Shown here: positions 49,060 to 57,542 of the stretch, in pieces
Layout: each line of letters starts with the position of its first letter
Position numbering within the stretch: the stretch's first letter is position 1
The notes under the pieces: model-generated
What the model saw: the letters and a program-made list of their open reading frames with translations, nothing else
What the model was told of the DNA's origin: nothing
The model's database searches: none
Translations under genes and position numbers: made by a program
Assembly (NCBI GenBank): GCA_964244065.1
Contig: CAXTHH010000003.1
Location: 186,001-250,000 of the forward strand
DNA: 64,000 nucleotides
From: JASLDZ01 sp964244065
Lineage (GTDB): Bacteria > Pseudomonadota > Alphaproteobacteria > Caulobacterales > Caulobacteraceae
Direction of reading: 5' to 3'

Positions 49060-50172
49060 ATGATCAGACTCTCCCTCGTGACCGCCCTCCTGCTGGGGAC
49101 CGCCGCGTCGGCGCAGGCGCAGGGGTCGAAGCCACGCCCGGCCGGCCCGGCGACGGCTCCGCGCGTGGCGCAGGTGGCGAGCTTCCCCGACCAGCAGATC
49201 ACGGGCGTCGCGGTGACCCGACGCGGCCGCATCTTCGTCAACCTGCCGCGCTGGACGGTGGACGTGCCGGTCTCGGTGGGCGAGGTGAAGAACGGGCGGA
49301 TCGTCGCCTACCCTGACGCCGCCTGGAACGCCTACCGCAACGCGAGCCAGGCCAACCAGCCGGGCGCCCAGTTCGTGTGCGTGCAGAGCGTGGTGCTGGA
49401 CCACGGAGACAACCTGTGGGTGCTCGACCCCGCCGCGCCGGGGCAGCAGGGCCCGGTGAAGGGCGGGCCCAAGCTGGTCAAGATCGACGGCCGCACCAAC
49501 AAGGTCGTGCGCACCCTGGCCTTCGACGAGACCGCGGCGCCGCCCGGCAGCTACCTGAACGACGTCCGCTTCAGCCCGGACGACCGCTTCGCCTACATGA
49601 CCGACAGCGGCGTCAAGGGCGCGCTGGTGGTGGCGGACCTGTCCACCGGCCGGGCGTGGCGGGTGCTCGACGGCGATCCCTCGACGCAGTTCGAGAAGAC
49701 GGTGACCGTGATGGCCGACGGCAAGCCGCTGAAGCGGCCGGACGGGCGCCAGCCGCAGTTCGCGGCGGACGGGATCGCCCTCTCGGCGGACGGGGGCACG
49801 CTCTACTGGCAGGCGCTCACGGGCGAGACGCTCTACGCCGTGCCGACCGCGCAGCTGCGCGACCCGGCGACGGCCGCCGCCGTACGCCCCACCGCGGTGG
49901 GCAAGACGCACGTGGCGGACGGGCTGTGGATCGACCGCGCGGGCAAGTTCTACGTCACCAACCCCGGCGAGGGATCGGTGGAGGTGGCCGACGGGCCGGG
50001 CCAGCCGCTGCGCACCCTGGCGCAGGACCCTCGCATGCGCTGGCCCGACACCTTCGCCCAGGGCGCCGACGGCGCGATCTACGTCACCGCCAGCCACATC
50101 CAGGACAGCCCCTGGTTCAGGCCGGACGCCAAGACCACGCCCAGCGCCATCTTCAGGATCGGGGGTCGCTGA
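49060..50172 (+). CDS. Secreted royal-jelly/Yellow-type beta-propeller protein
   Basis: This 370 aa protein has a signal peptide (IRLSLVTALLLGTAASAQAQ) and the MRJP/Yellow pattern: FPDQQITGVAVTRRGRIFVN, then DLWVLD-like NLWVLDPAAPGQ, SYLNDVRFSPDDRFAYMTD, GIALSADGGTLYWQALTGET and DTFAQGADGAIYVTASHIQD. In insects the family includes dopachrome-converting enzymes; bacterial members have no settled role. The ATG at 49060 is chosen for the signal peptide. Confidence 0.87.
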   Translation: MIRLSLVTALLLGTAASAQAQGSKPRPAGPATAPRVAQVASFPDQQITGVAVTRRGRIFVNLPRWTVDVPVSVGEVKNGRIVAYPDAAWNAYRNASQANQPGAQFVCVQSVVLDHGDNLWVLDPAAPGQQGPVKGGPKLVKIDGRTNKVVRTLAFDETAAPPGSYLNDVRFSPDDRFAYMTDSGVKGALVVADLSTGRAWRVLDGDPSTQFEKTVTVMADGKPLKRPDGRQPQFAADGIALSADGGTLYWQALTGETLYAVPTAQLRDPATAAAVRPTAVGKTHVADGLWIDRAGKFYVTNPGEGSVEVADGPGQPLRTLAQDPRMRWPDTFAQGADGAIYVTASHIQDSPWFRPDAKTTPSAIFRIGGR

Positions 50173-50378
50173 CCCGCCTACCGGCGACGCGAGCCGTTCG
50201 CCCCCGCCCGACCAGTGTGGGAGGGAGCAGCGCCCCCCCCCGCCACCTTCCGCTCCTCGGACCGCCGGCGTCACGGATCACGGGCTGACCCGGTTTCGAG
50301 GCCGCCGACGCCTCCGTCTTCGAAGACGCGTGAAGGCATCGGGCGCCGCGCGGGCTTCGCGCACGGTGGAACAGCCTC

Positions 50379-50807
50379 ATGGGCATCGACTGCAAGGGCT
50401 ACGTCTTCCTCAGGGGGGGCCAGGGGCCCGGGCGCACAGCCCACTTGAAGATCAAGCCGCCTCACGGCCCGGCGCGCACCATGATCCTGTTCACCGTCCA
50501 GCCGATCACCTTCCAGGTGGGCGATACGCTGATCTGCAACATCGGCGTGGTGGAGATCCGCGCCAGCGCTGCGGAGCGGGTGAACGGCAAGGAGCTGTTC
50601 TTCCACGGCGAGCTGCACGCCTCGCCGGGAGCGGGGCAGCGCCACCAGTTCACCGCGGACGCCACCACCTGCGACGTCCTGGCGGCGGAGGAGCGGCGAC
50701 GCTCGCCGCCTCGCGCCGCCGTCTGGCTGCCCGACGATATCGACATGACGCCCTTCGGCCGAGGCGGCACTGGCGCCCCCGTCTCGCCCCAGTACTCCTC
50801 GCGCTGA
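50379..50807 (+). CDS. Hypothetical protein, beta-rich
   Basis: This 142 aa cytosolic protein is of unknown family. Two strand-rich parts (TMILFTVQPITFQVGDTLIC, GKELFFHGELHASPGAGQ) are followed by an Arg-rich and Gly/Pro-rich tail. GGTGGAA precedes the ATG. It lies between the Yellow-like gene and the thiolase and is probably independent of both. Confidence 0.6.
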   Translation: MGIDCKGYVFLRGGQGPGRTAHLKIKPPHGPARTMILFTVQPITFQVGDTLICNIGVVEIRASAAERVNGKELFFHGELHASPGAGQRHQFTADATTCDVLAAEERRRSPPRAAVWLPDDIDMTPFGRGGTGAPVSPQYSSR

Positions 50808-50872
50808 CGCCGCACGGTCGCGGGAGCGCCGGCGGAGGCCTATATCAAAGGGCCGCTCCCGCCGAGGTTCAC

Positions 50873-52069
50873 ATGCCTGCCCCCGCCGACCGCGACCCCG
50901 TCGTCATCGCCGCCTACGCCCGCACGCCGATGGGCGCGTTCCAGGGCTCGCTGTCCGCGGTGAAGGCGACCGCGCTGGGCGCGGCGGCGGTGAGTGCTGT
51001 GCTGCAGCGTTCGGGCGTGGATCCGGCGCGGGTGGGCCAGATCCACATGGGCTGCGTGCTGCCTGCGGGCCTCGGCCAGGCGCCCGCGCGCCAGGCGGGC
51101 GTTGGCGGCGGCCTGCCCTTCCACGTGGAGGCGACCACGATCAACAAGATGTGCGGCTCGGGCATGCAGGCCGCCATCACCGCCCACGACGCCCTGCTGG
51201 CCGGCACGGCCGAGGTGATCGTGGCGGGCGGCATGGAGAGCATGTCGGGCGCCCCCTACGTCATGGCCAAGCACCGCGGCGGCGCCCGCATCGGCCACGA
51301 CGTGATCAGCGACAGCATGTACCTGGACGGGCTGGAGGACGCCTACACCCCCGGCAAGCTGATGGGCGCCTTCGCCGAAGACACCGGCCGCGCCTACCAG
51401 TTCACCCGCGAGGCGATGGACGCCTACGCCGTGGAGAGCCTCGTTCGCGCCAGGCGCGCACAGGACGAGGGCCGCTTCGACCGCGAGATCACGCCGGTGA
51501 CCGTGGCCACCCGCAAGGGCGAGGAGGTCGTGTCCAAGGACGAGCAGCCGCTCAAGGCCGACCCCGCCAAGATCCCCACGCTCAAGCCGGCCTTCGCCAA
51601 GGACGGGGCCATCACCGCCGCCAACGCCAGCTCCATCAGCGACGGGGCGGCCGCCCTGGTGATGACGCGCGAGAGCACGGCCAACCTGCTCGGCCTGCCG
51701 ATCGTCGCGCGCGTGGTGGCGCACGCCGCCCACGCGCAGGAGCCGGGCCTGTTCACCACCGCCCCCGTCCCCGCCATGCGCAAGGTGCTCGACCGCGCCG
51801 GCTGGACCGCCGGTGAGGTGGACGTGTGGGAGGTGAACGAGGCTTTCGCCGTCGTCGCCATGATCGCCATGCGCGACCTCGACATCCCGCACGAGAAGCT
51901 GAACGTGAACGGCGGGGCCTGCGCCCTCGGCCACCCGATCGGGGCCTCGGGCGCGCGGGTGCTGTGCACCCTGCTGTCGGCCCTGGAGACTAGCGGCGGG
52001 CGCAAGGGCGTCGCCTCGCTCTGCATCGGCGGCGGCGAGGCGGTGGCCATGGCGGTGGAGCGCGTCTGA
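50873..52069 (+). CDS. Acetyl-CoA C-acyltransferase (thiolase)
   Basis: This 398 aa thiolase condenses or cleaves acyl-CoA thioesters. The nucleophile Cys94 lies in INKMCGSGMQAA. EVNEAFAVVAM, the histidine motif GACALGHPIGASGARV and the second catalytic cysteine in LCIGGGEAVA follow. The order and length match AtoB/PhaA-type acetyl-CoA acetyltransferases, but degradative specificity is possible. GAGG eight bases upstream supports the ATG. An intrinsic terminator lies about 150 bp downstream. Confidence 0.94.
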   Translation: MPAPADRDPVVIAAYARTPMGAFQGSLSAVKATALGAAAVSAVLQRSGVDPARVGQIHMGCVLPAGLGQAPARQAGVGGGLPFHVEATTINKMCGSGMQAAITAHDALLAGTAEVIVAGGMESMSGAPYVMAKHRGGARIGHDVISDSMYLDGLEDAYTPGKLMGAFAEDTGRAYQFTREAMDAYAVESLVRARRAQDEGRFDREITPVTVATRKGEEVVSKDEQPLKADPAKIPTLKPAFAKDGAITAANASSISDGAAALVMTRESTANLLGLPIVARVVAHAAHAQEPGLFTTAPVPAMRKVLDRAGWTAGEVDVWEVNEAFAVVAMIAMRDLDIPHEKLNVNGGACALGHPIGASGARVLCTLLSALETSGGRKGVASLCIGGGEAVAMAVERV

Positions 52070-52218
52070 GGCGCTCTGCCCAGCGGGCGGGCGCCCGCAG
52101 CCTGCGCGCGGGGCGCCCTCGGCGAAGGCGCGGCGGACCCCGGGGCGGGGCGTGACAGCGCTCACGGGCGAGCGCCCAGTGCCCGTGCCCTTCGGGCGTT
52201 CTCCCTGTTCGAAACTTC

Positions 52219-52252
52219 GAGGCCGCGCGGGCGATCCGCGCGGCCTCTTTTT
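52219..52252. terminator. Intrinsic terminator between convergent genes
   Basis: A 12-bp perfect stem (GAGGCCGCGCGG / CCGCGCGGCCTC) with loop GCGAT is followed by TTTTT on the plus strand. It ends the thiolase transcript. It abuts the stop of the convergent gene at 52254. Confidence 0.85.
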
Positions 52253-52253
52253 C

Positions 52254-52847
52254 TCAGGCCACCGGCGGCGGCTCGGTCAGCTCGGCGGCGGGGATGGGCG
52301 TCTCGGGCGTCTCGGCCTCCCAGGACAGCGAGGCCACCCACCAGCGGCCGCCCTCCTGCACCAGGACGAAGGTGTTGATCCCGCGCGCGAACGGCTGGGC
52401 GTCGCCCGGAGCGCGCCGGCTCTCGTAGAGGCTGCGGATCACCGCCGTGTGGGCCCACTGGTCCAGCCGGCTCCGCACGCCCCGCTCGAAGAAGCCCTGC
52501 TTCAGCATCACGCCGCCGGAGCCCCGGACGTAGTCGTCCAGCCCCAGGGTGCGGACGCCCCGCCCGCCGCTGACCGTCATGCGCGCGCCCGGTAGGAACA
52601 GGCTGCGGAAGCGGTCCCAGTCGCGCGGGCCGGCCGGGCCGGAGATCACGTCGTAGCAGGCGGCGACCAGCGCCCGCGGGCTCGCCACGTCGGCGGGGCG
52701 GGCGGGCGGCGCGCCGGCGGTGGCGGACGGCGCCGGGGCGGCAGGCGCGGCGGGCGCGGCGGGCGCGGCGGGCGCGGGCGCCTGGGCCGCGGCGGGCGCG
52801 GCGGCGGCGGCGAGGGCGAGGACGAGGACGAGGAGCAAGCGCGACAT
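52254..52847 (-). CDS. Secreted NTF2/SnoaL-like hypothetical protein
   Basis: This 197 aa protein has a signal peptide (RLLLVLVLALAAAAAPAAAQ), then a Pro/Ala repeat linker (APAAPAAPAAPAAP) and an NTF2-like domain (about 55-190; ACYDVISGPAGPRDWDRFRS, FLPGARMT, GGRWWVASLSWEAE). Such domains often bind small ligands or are pseudo-enzymes. The linker's tandem codons make it prone to length variation. The function is unknown. Confidence 0.8.
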   Translation of the reverse strand: MSRLLLVLVLALAAAAAPAAAQAPAPAAPAAPAAPAAPAPSATAGAPPARPADVASPRALVAACYDVISGPAGPRDWDRFRSLFLPGARMTVSGGRGVRTLGLDDYVRGSGGVMLKQGFFERGVRSRLDQWAHTAVIRSLYESRRAPGDAQPFARGINTFVLVQEGGRWWVASLSWEAETPETPIPAAELTEPPPVA

Positions 52848-52937
52848 GGAGCCTCCGGGGTCAGCGGGCCGGAGCCTAGCGCAAAGCTTCCCGGCGCGGC
52901 AGCGGGAGCCCCCCTCGCCCGCCCGCGTTCCGCCCCC

Positions 52938-53207
52938 ATGTCCGTCATCGACAACGCCGCGTCGGGCCGCTTCGAGCTCGAGGAGAACGGCGAGGTCGCC
53001 TACGCCGACTATCGCCGGGAGGGCTCGCGCCTGGTGATCCCCTACGTCTACGCGCCACCCGCCCTACGCGGCACGGGCGCGGCCGGGCGGGTGATGGAGG
53101 GGGTCGCGGCGGCGGCCCGGGCCGAGAATCTCGCCATCCGGCCGCTGTGCGGCTACGCGGCCGCTTGGCTGAAGCGCCACCGCGAGCACGCCGACCTGGT
53201 CGTCTGA
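52938..53207 (+). CDS. Small GNAT-type N-acetyltransferase (YjdJ/Gtn-like)
   Basis: This 89 aa protein corresponds to the minimal GNAT-related family (PF14542 type). It has FELEENGEVAYADYRREG, the acetyl-CoA-binding core VYAPPALRGTGAAGRVMEGV, and the C-terminal PLCGYAAAWLKRH. The substrate is unknown. It ends nine bases from the convergent MFS gene. Confidence 0.85.
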   Translation: MSVIDNAASGRFELEENGEVAYADYRREGSRLVIPYVYAPPALRGTGAAGRVMEGVAAAARAENLAIRPLCGYAAAWLKRHREHADLVV

Positions 53208-53216
53208 GGGCAGGGC

Positions 53217-54908
53217 TCAGTCCGCGGGGGGCTGCTCGGGGCGGACCAGCGAAACGCCCTTCGCCTCCGGCCCGAACCAGGCCAGCCCCGCCACGACCAG
53301 GGCGATCCCGCCCACGGTCACCGCCTGGGCGAAGCCGAAGTCCCCGCCCCGCCGCTCGGCCACGCCCGCCTGCAGCACCGTGATGCCCGACGCCATCAGG
53401 TTGCCGAGCTGGTAGGTGAAGCCCGGGAAGGTGGAGCGCGCCTGCGCCGGCGAAAGCTCGTTCAGGTGCACGGGCACCACGCCCCACGCCCCCTGCACCG
53501 ACATGTTCACCACGAACCCGCCCAGCGCCAGCAGCAGCGGCGTCGCCCCGAACGCCCACAGCGGGATGAACGGCAGCGCCAGCAGCGCCGCGGCCACGAT
53601 CGCACGGCGCCGGCCCCACCGCTCGCTCAGGGCCCCGAACATGGCCCCGCCGACGATCGCGCCGATGTTGCCGAGGATGGTCAGCCCGGTGATGACGCCC
53701 TGCGGGAAGCCCCGCTCGGCCTTGAGGAAGGTCGGGTACAGGTCGTGGGTGCCGTGGCTGAACACGTTGAAGGCGGTCATCAGCAGGGCGAGGTAGACCA
53801 GCCGCGGCCAGGCGCGCTCCAGCGAGCCGAAGAAGCTGGCCGCCTGCGTCTCGCCCAGGCCTCGCCCGGCCGCAGCGCGGGCGATCCCGAACACGCTGCG
53901 CAGCAGAAACCAGACGGCCAGCAGCACCGCCCCGCCCTCCGCCACCGCCGCCATGCTGAGGCCCAGCTGCGTCAGCGAGCCCGACACCGACCACACCACC
54001 CACGTGCCGACCGCGGCCGTCGCCACGGCCAGCCAGGTGGTGCGCAGCATCGACATCTGGTGCGAGCGCACGCCGGCCGAGACCCCGGGCCGGCGCCGCG
54101 TGGCCGTGGCGACGCCGATCGCCAGCTGAACGGCCAGGGCCGCGGCCGTGATGACGGTGACCGTCCGCAACGGCCCGGTGAACAGCGCCACGAAGGCGGG
54201 CGGCAGGGCCGCTCCCAGCAGGGTGCTCGCATGCCCCTGCAGCGCCAGGCGTCGCTCGCCCGGCCCGAGCCTGCCGGGGGCGGTGCGCGCGGCGCGGGCC
54301 GCCTGCGCCTCGCGGCGGGCCGCCTCGAAGCCCGGGCTCTCCGGCACCTCCCGTCGGATGTAGAGCACCAGGAGCGCCGGTAGGGCGCCCAGCATCAGCA
54401 TGCCCCGCCAGCCGATGTACGGGATCGCCAGCGCCGCCAGGGAGGCCAGCAGGTACCCGAAGGGGTAGCCGCCCTGCAGGAAGCCGGAGACCACGCCGCG
54501 GCTCTGGGCCGGGATGCTCTCCATGGCCAGCGAGGAGCCGACGCCCCACTCCCCGCCCATGGCCACCCCGAACAGCAGGCGGATGCCGATCAGCACCGTC
54601 AGGCTCGGCGCGAAGCCGCTGGCGAAGGCCAGCGCCGCGAACAGCAGCACGTTGATCATCAGCACCGGGCGCCGCCCGTAGCGGTCCGCCAGCCAGCCGA
54701 ACAGGAAGGCGCCCACCGGCCGCGCCATCAGCGTCAGCGCGATGGCCAGGCTCACGGTCGAGACCTTGGCGTCGAACGCCTTGGCGATGTCCGAGACGAC
54801 GAACACCAGGGTGAAGAAGTCGAAGGCGTCCAGCGACCAGCCCAGCAGGCTCGCCACGAAGGCGGCGCGCTGCGGCCGGCTCAGCGCCTTCAGCTCGTCC
54901 AGGATCAC
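53217..54908 (-). CDS. MFS transporter (sialate/lactate:H+ symporter-like)
   Basis: This 563 aa inner-membrane transporter has twelve or more predicted segments. LGWSLDAFDFFTLVFVVSDI, GWLADRYGRRPVLMINVLLF and GEWGVGSSLAMESIPAQSRG are typical of the SHS/MHS-like MFS branch that carries carboxylates. A long central part (about 225-345) with additional hydrophobic segments (PPAFVALFTGPLRTVTVITA, TTWLAVATAAVGTWVVWSVS) exceeds the usual length of about 430 aa and may add two helices. The substrate is not predictable. Confidence 0.9.
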   Translation of the reverse strand: MILDELKALSRPQRAAFVASLLGWSLDAFDFFTLVFVVSDIAKAFDAKVSTVSLAIALTLMARPVGAFLFGWLADRYGRRPVLMINVLLFAALAFASGFAPSLTVLIGIRLLFGVAMGGEWGVGSSLAMESIPAQSRGVVSGFLQGGYPFGYLLASLAALAIPYIGWRGMLMLGALPALLVLYIRREVPESPGFEAARREAQAARAARTAPGRLGPGERRLALQGHASTLLGAALPPAFVALFTGPLRTVTVITAAALAVQLAIGVATATRRRPGVSAGVRSHQMSMLRTTWLAVATAAVGTWVVWSVSGSLTQLGLSMAAVAEGGAVLLAVWFLLRSVFGIARAAAGRGLGETQAASFFGSLERAWPRLVYLALLMTAFNVFSHGTHDLYPTFLKAERGFPQGVITGLTILGNIGAIVGGAMFGALSERWGRRRAIVAAALLALPFIPLWAFGATPLLLALGGFVVNMSVQGAWGVVPVHLNELSPAQARSTFPGFTYQLGNLMASGITVLQAGVAERRGGDFGFAQAVTVGGIALVVAGLAWFGPEAKGVSLVRPEQPPAD

Positions 54909-55226
54909 ATCGGCCCCTTGTGCCTAGCCGACTCGCGCATCGTCCAGCCCTCCCGGCGCATTCGCTCCGAAGATGGAGCGCACGTCCATATGCGTCGTCG
55001 CGCCGCAGCACGCGGGAGGCGAACGGACGTCTATGAACGCCCCCTCCGGCGCGAGCCGCGTGACGCCGGTGACGTGCGCCGCCACAATGTCGCCACATTC
55101 GGGCTCTTAACAGCGTGTGCTGCAGCGCAAAAAGCGCGCCGCCCGCCCTCGCGTCCGCATCGTCAGCGACGCCAGGCGCACCGTCCGGGGGGCATCTTCC
55201 GCCCTCGTCACAGAGGAACGGGTGTT
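54909..55226. other. 318-bp divergent intergenic region
   Basis: No convincing gene is seen. It separates the divergent MFS and cell-wall hydrolase genes and should hold both promoters. A locally AT-rich patch around 55085-55125 (CACAATGTCGCCACATTCGG...CTCTTAACAGC) is the likeliest promoter site. No operator pattern stands out. Confidence 0.5.
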
Positions 55227-56204
55227 TTGACGATCTCCCTACCGGCGCGCGCTGACCGGCGCTCGTTGTTCGGCGCGGCCGCGTTCGGCTCCTGCATGGG
55301 GCTGGCGCTGGGCGGCGCCTACCTTGCGGGCGGCCTGGCGAGGAATGCGCGGCCGACGGCTCCGGCCGCCACGGCGACGACTTTCGCCGCCGCTCCGCCG
55401 GCGGCGCAACCTGAACAAGTGGACCGGCCCCGCGCCTTCCACCTGTTCGACCGGCGCGCCCGCGCCGATGTTCCCGCCGCGCCGCCCTTCTCCCTGCGCG
55501 GGGCCCTGGCCCCGGCGCGCGACCTCGAGTGCCTGAGCCAGGCCGTCTACTACGAGGCGCGCGGCGAGACCGACGCCGGCCAACGCGCTGTGGCCCAGGT
55601 GGTGCTGAACCGCGTGCGCCACCCCCGTTTCCCCAAGAGCGTCTGCGGCGTGGTGTTCCAGCACGCGGGCGACAGCTGCCAGTTTTCCTTCGCCTGCGAC
55701 GGCTCCACCCGCCGCCGCGTCGAGGCCGACGCCTGGCGTCGCGCCGAGCAGGTGGCGCAACGCGCCCTGAGCGGCGCCGTCGTCCCCGGCGTGGGCGCCG
55801 CGACCGACTTCCGCGTGGCGCACATCCCGGCGACCGGCCTGGAGCGCGTGATCCGGATCGGCAGCCACGTCTTCTACCGCTTCGGCGGACGGCTGGGCTC
55901 GCCCGCCTCCCTCAGCGGTCGCCCGCAGCCCTCGGCCGCCGAGTCGACGCGCGTGCTGGCCGCCCTGGCCATTCCCGACGCCGGGCAGATGTTGTCGGCG
56001 AGTGTGAAGTCCGTGGAGCGCGCCGCCGCCGCTGTCGCGGGCGTGGGTCGCGCCCCGGCCGTGGCGGCAGCGACCTCGCCGGCCTCGACGACCGCCGGTG
56101 CTTCCGAGGCCACTCCGGCCCCGATCCCGGCGAAGACGCCCGTCGCCAGCGCCGCGAGCGCCAAGGTGGAAACGGCGCCCGCCCTGAACCAACCCGCCAT
56201 CTAG
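55227..56204 (+). CDS. Cell-wall hydrolase, SleB/CwlJ family
   Basis: This 325 aa protein has an N-terminal membrane anchor or signal (LFGAAAFGSCMGLALGGAYL, about 13-33), a linker, and a Hydrolase_2/SleB domain (about 95-220). The domain includes LECLSQAVYYEARGETDAGQ, where the Glu of YEARGE is catalytic, then VVLNRVRHPRFPKSVCGVVF and CQFSFACDG. The C-terminal tail is Ala/Pro-rich. The start is TTG with AGAGGAA nine bases upstream; no ATG is suitably placed. It acts on peptidoglycan in the periplasm. Confidence 0.88.
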   Translation: MTISLPARADRRSLFGAAAFGSCMGLALGGAYLAGGLARNARPTAPAATATTFAAAPPAAQPEQVDRPRAFHLFDRRARADVPAAPPFSLRGALAPARDLECLSQAVYYEARGETDAGQRAVAQVVLNRVRHPRFPKSVCGVVFQHAGDSCQFSFACDGSTRRRVEADAWRRAEQVAQRALSGAVVPGVGAATDFRVAHIPATGLERVIRIGSHVFYRFGGRLGSPASLSGRPQPSAAESTRVLAALAIPDAGQMLSASVKSVERAAAAVAGVGRAPAVAAATSPASTTAGASEATPAPIPAKTPVASAASAKVETAPALNQPAI

Positions 56205-56235
56205 GCTTCGGGCGCCTGCCGGGCGCCGACGGGCC

Positions 56236-56424
56236 TCAGCTCTTCTCGTCCGGGTTGTGGGTGTGATGGCTGTCGCGCTCGCCGCCGCCGCCGGAGACAT
56301 GGCTCTGGCGATCGTTGGTGGGCGTGCCCGGCGGGCGGGGATCCCCATGCGGGGGTACGGGCTTGTCCACGTTCTGCTCGGAGCTTCCCGGGCCGCCCCA
56401 GCGCTCGTTGTTCTTGTCCGGCAT
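56236..56424 (-). CDS. Small disordered hypothetical protein
   Basis: This 62 aa protein is hydrophilic and low in complexity (PDKNNERWGGPGSSEQNVDK, ending RDSHHTHNPDEKS). The ATG at 56424 follows AGGACC. It lies three bases behind the next small gene, so the two are probably co-transcribed. No family is recognised; stress-related disordered proteins look similar. Confidence 0.6.
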   Translation of the reverse strand: MPDKNNERWGGPGSSEQNVDKPVPPHGDPRPPGTPTNDRQSHVSGGGGERDSHHTHNPDEKS

Positions 56425-56426
56425 GA

Positions 56427-56621
56427 TCAACGGTCCTGCTGATGGCCCTGGTGGGTGGTGTTCTGGATCGTGTTGGCGGTCTGGCCCTGCTCGGACAGGT
56501 TCACGTCGGCCGTGCCGCCCGCCGGGTCGCGCTTGACCTCCGGCTTGCGGTCCGACGCCGCGTGCTCGCCCTGGACCTTGTCGCTGAGCTGCTCGGGCGG
56601 AATCGGGGGCTGGTGCGCCAT
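56427..56621 (-). CDS. Small disordered hypothetical protein
   Basis: This 64 aa hydrophilic protein (AHQPPIPPEQLSDKVQGEHA, ending NTTHQGHQQDR) has AGGAG eight bases upstream of the ATG at 56621. It is similar in style to its neighbour and probably shares its transcript. The function is unknown. Confidence 0.65.
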   Translation of the reverse strand: MAHQPPIPPEQLSDKVQGEHAASDRKPEVKRDPAGGTADVNLSEQGQTANTIQNTTHQGHQQDR

Positions 56622-56687
56622 CGGCGGCTCTCCTGGTGGTGTGGGAGTCAACCGAAGGCGGCCGGGCCGGTTCCGCCCGGGCGGGCG

Positions 56688-57542
56688 TCAGACCGCGTCC
56701 AGCCCCACGTCCAGCACCGGCGCGGAGTGCGTCAGCGCGCCCACGCTGATCCCGTCCACCCCCGTGTCAGCGAGCGCCCTCACCGTCTCAAGGGTGACGC
56801 CGCCCGAGGCCTCCAGGCGGGTCCGGCCCCGCAGGCCCGCCGCGTCGCGCAGGCGCACCGCCTCGCGCAGGTCGCCGGGGCCGAAGTTGTCGAGCATCAC
56901 CACGTCGGGCGCGTGCGGCCACGCCTCGGCCAGCTGGTCGAGGCGATCGACCTCCACCTCGATCGGGGTGAGCCAGCCGGCGAGCTCGCGGGCGCGGGCC
57001 AGCGCCGCGCCGACGCCTCCGCAGGCCGCCACGTGGTTGTCCTTGATGAGCACCGCGTCGTGCAGGCCGAAGCGGTGGTTCGCACCGCGCCCGCAGCGCA
57101 CCGCCCACTTCTCCAGCCGGCGCAGGCCGGGCGTGGTCTTGCGGGTGTCCAGGATCCGCACGCCCGTGCCCTCGACCGCGCCGACGTAAGCCGCGGTCAG
57201 GGTGGCGACGCCCGACAGGCGGCCCAGCAGGTTCAGCGCCGTGCGCTCAGCGGTGAGCAGGGCGCGGGCGTTCCCCTCCACCCGCGCCAGCACCGCCCCG
57301 GCCTCGACGGCCTGGCCCTCCGCCGCCGCCGCGCGCCAGTCGGCGGCGGGGTCGAGGGCGTGGAAGGCGATGCGCGCGCACGCCAGGCCGCAGACCACGC
57401 CGGGCCTGCGCACCCGCACCTCGACCGCCAGGCGGGCGTCGGCGGGCAGGAGGGCGGCGGTGATGTCGCCCGCCGCGCCGAGGTCCTCGGCCAGGGCGGC
57501 GGCGATCAGCGGCGCGATCAGCGCATCGGGGGGCGTGCTCAC
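56688..57542 (-). CDS. nadC: Nicotinate-nucleotide pyrophosphorylase (carboxylating)
   Basis: This 284 aa quinolinate phosphoribosyltransferase converts quinolinate and PRPP to nicotinate mononucleotide. Motifs: AEDLGAAGDITAALLP at the N-terminus, LLTAERTALNLLGRLSGVAT, ILDTRKTTPGLRRLEKWAVR, LIKDNHVAACGG and LEASGGVTLE. The GTG start overlaps the nadB stop as GTGA, so it is the last gene of the nad operon. Confidence 0.96.
   Translation of the reverse strand: MSTPPDALIAPLIAAALAEDLGAAGDITAALLPADARLAVEVRVRRPGVVCGLACARIAFHALDPAADWRAAAAEGQAVEAGAVLARVEGNARALLTAERTALNLLGRLSGVATLTAAYVGAVEGTGVRILDTRKTTPGLRRLEKWAVRCGRGANHRFGLHDAVLIKDNHVAACGGVGAALARARELAGWLTPIEVEVDRLDQLAEAWPHAPDVVMLDNFGPGDLREAVRLRDAAGLRGRTRLEASGGVTLETVRALADTGVDGISVGALTHSAPVLDVGLDAV

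Noticed and set aside
52730..52800. Tandem GCGGGCGCG-type repeats considered as a CRISPR or phase-variable tract
   Set aside because: They encode the Ala/Pro linker of a secreted protein in frame. Units are too short for CRISPR, and no sign of regulation is visible.
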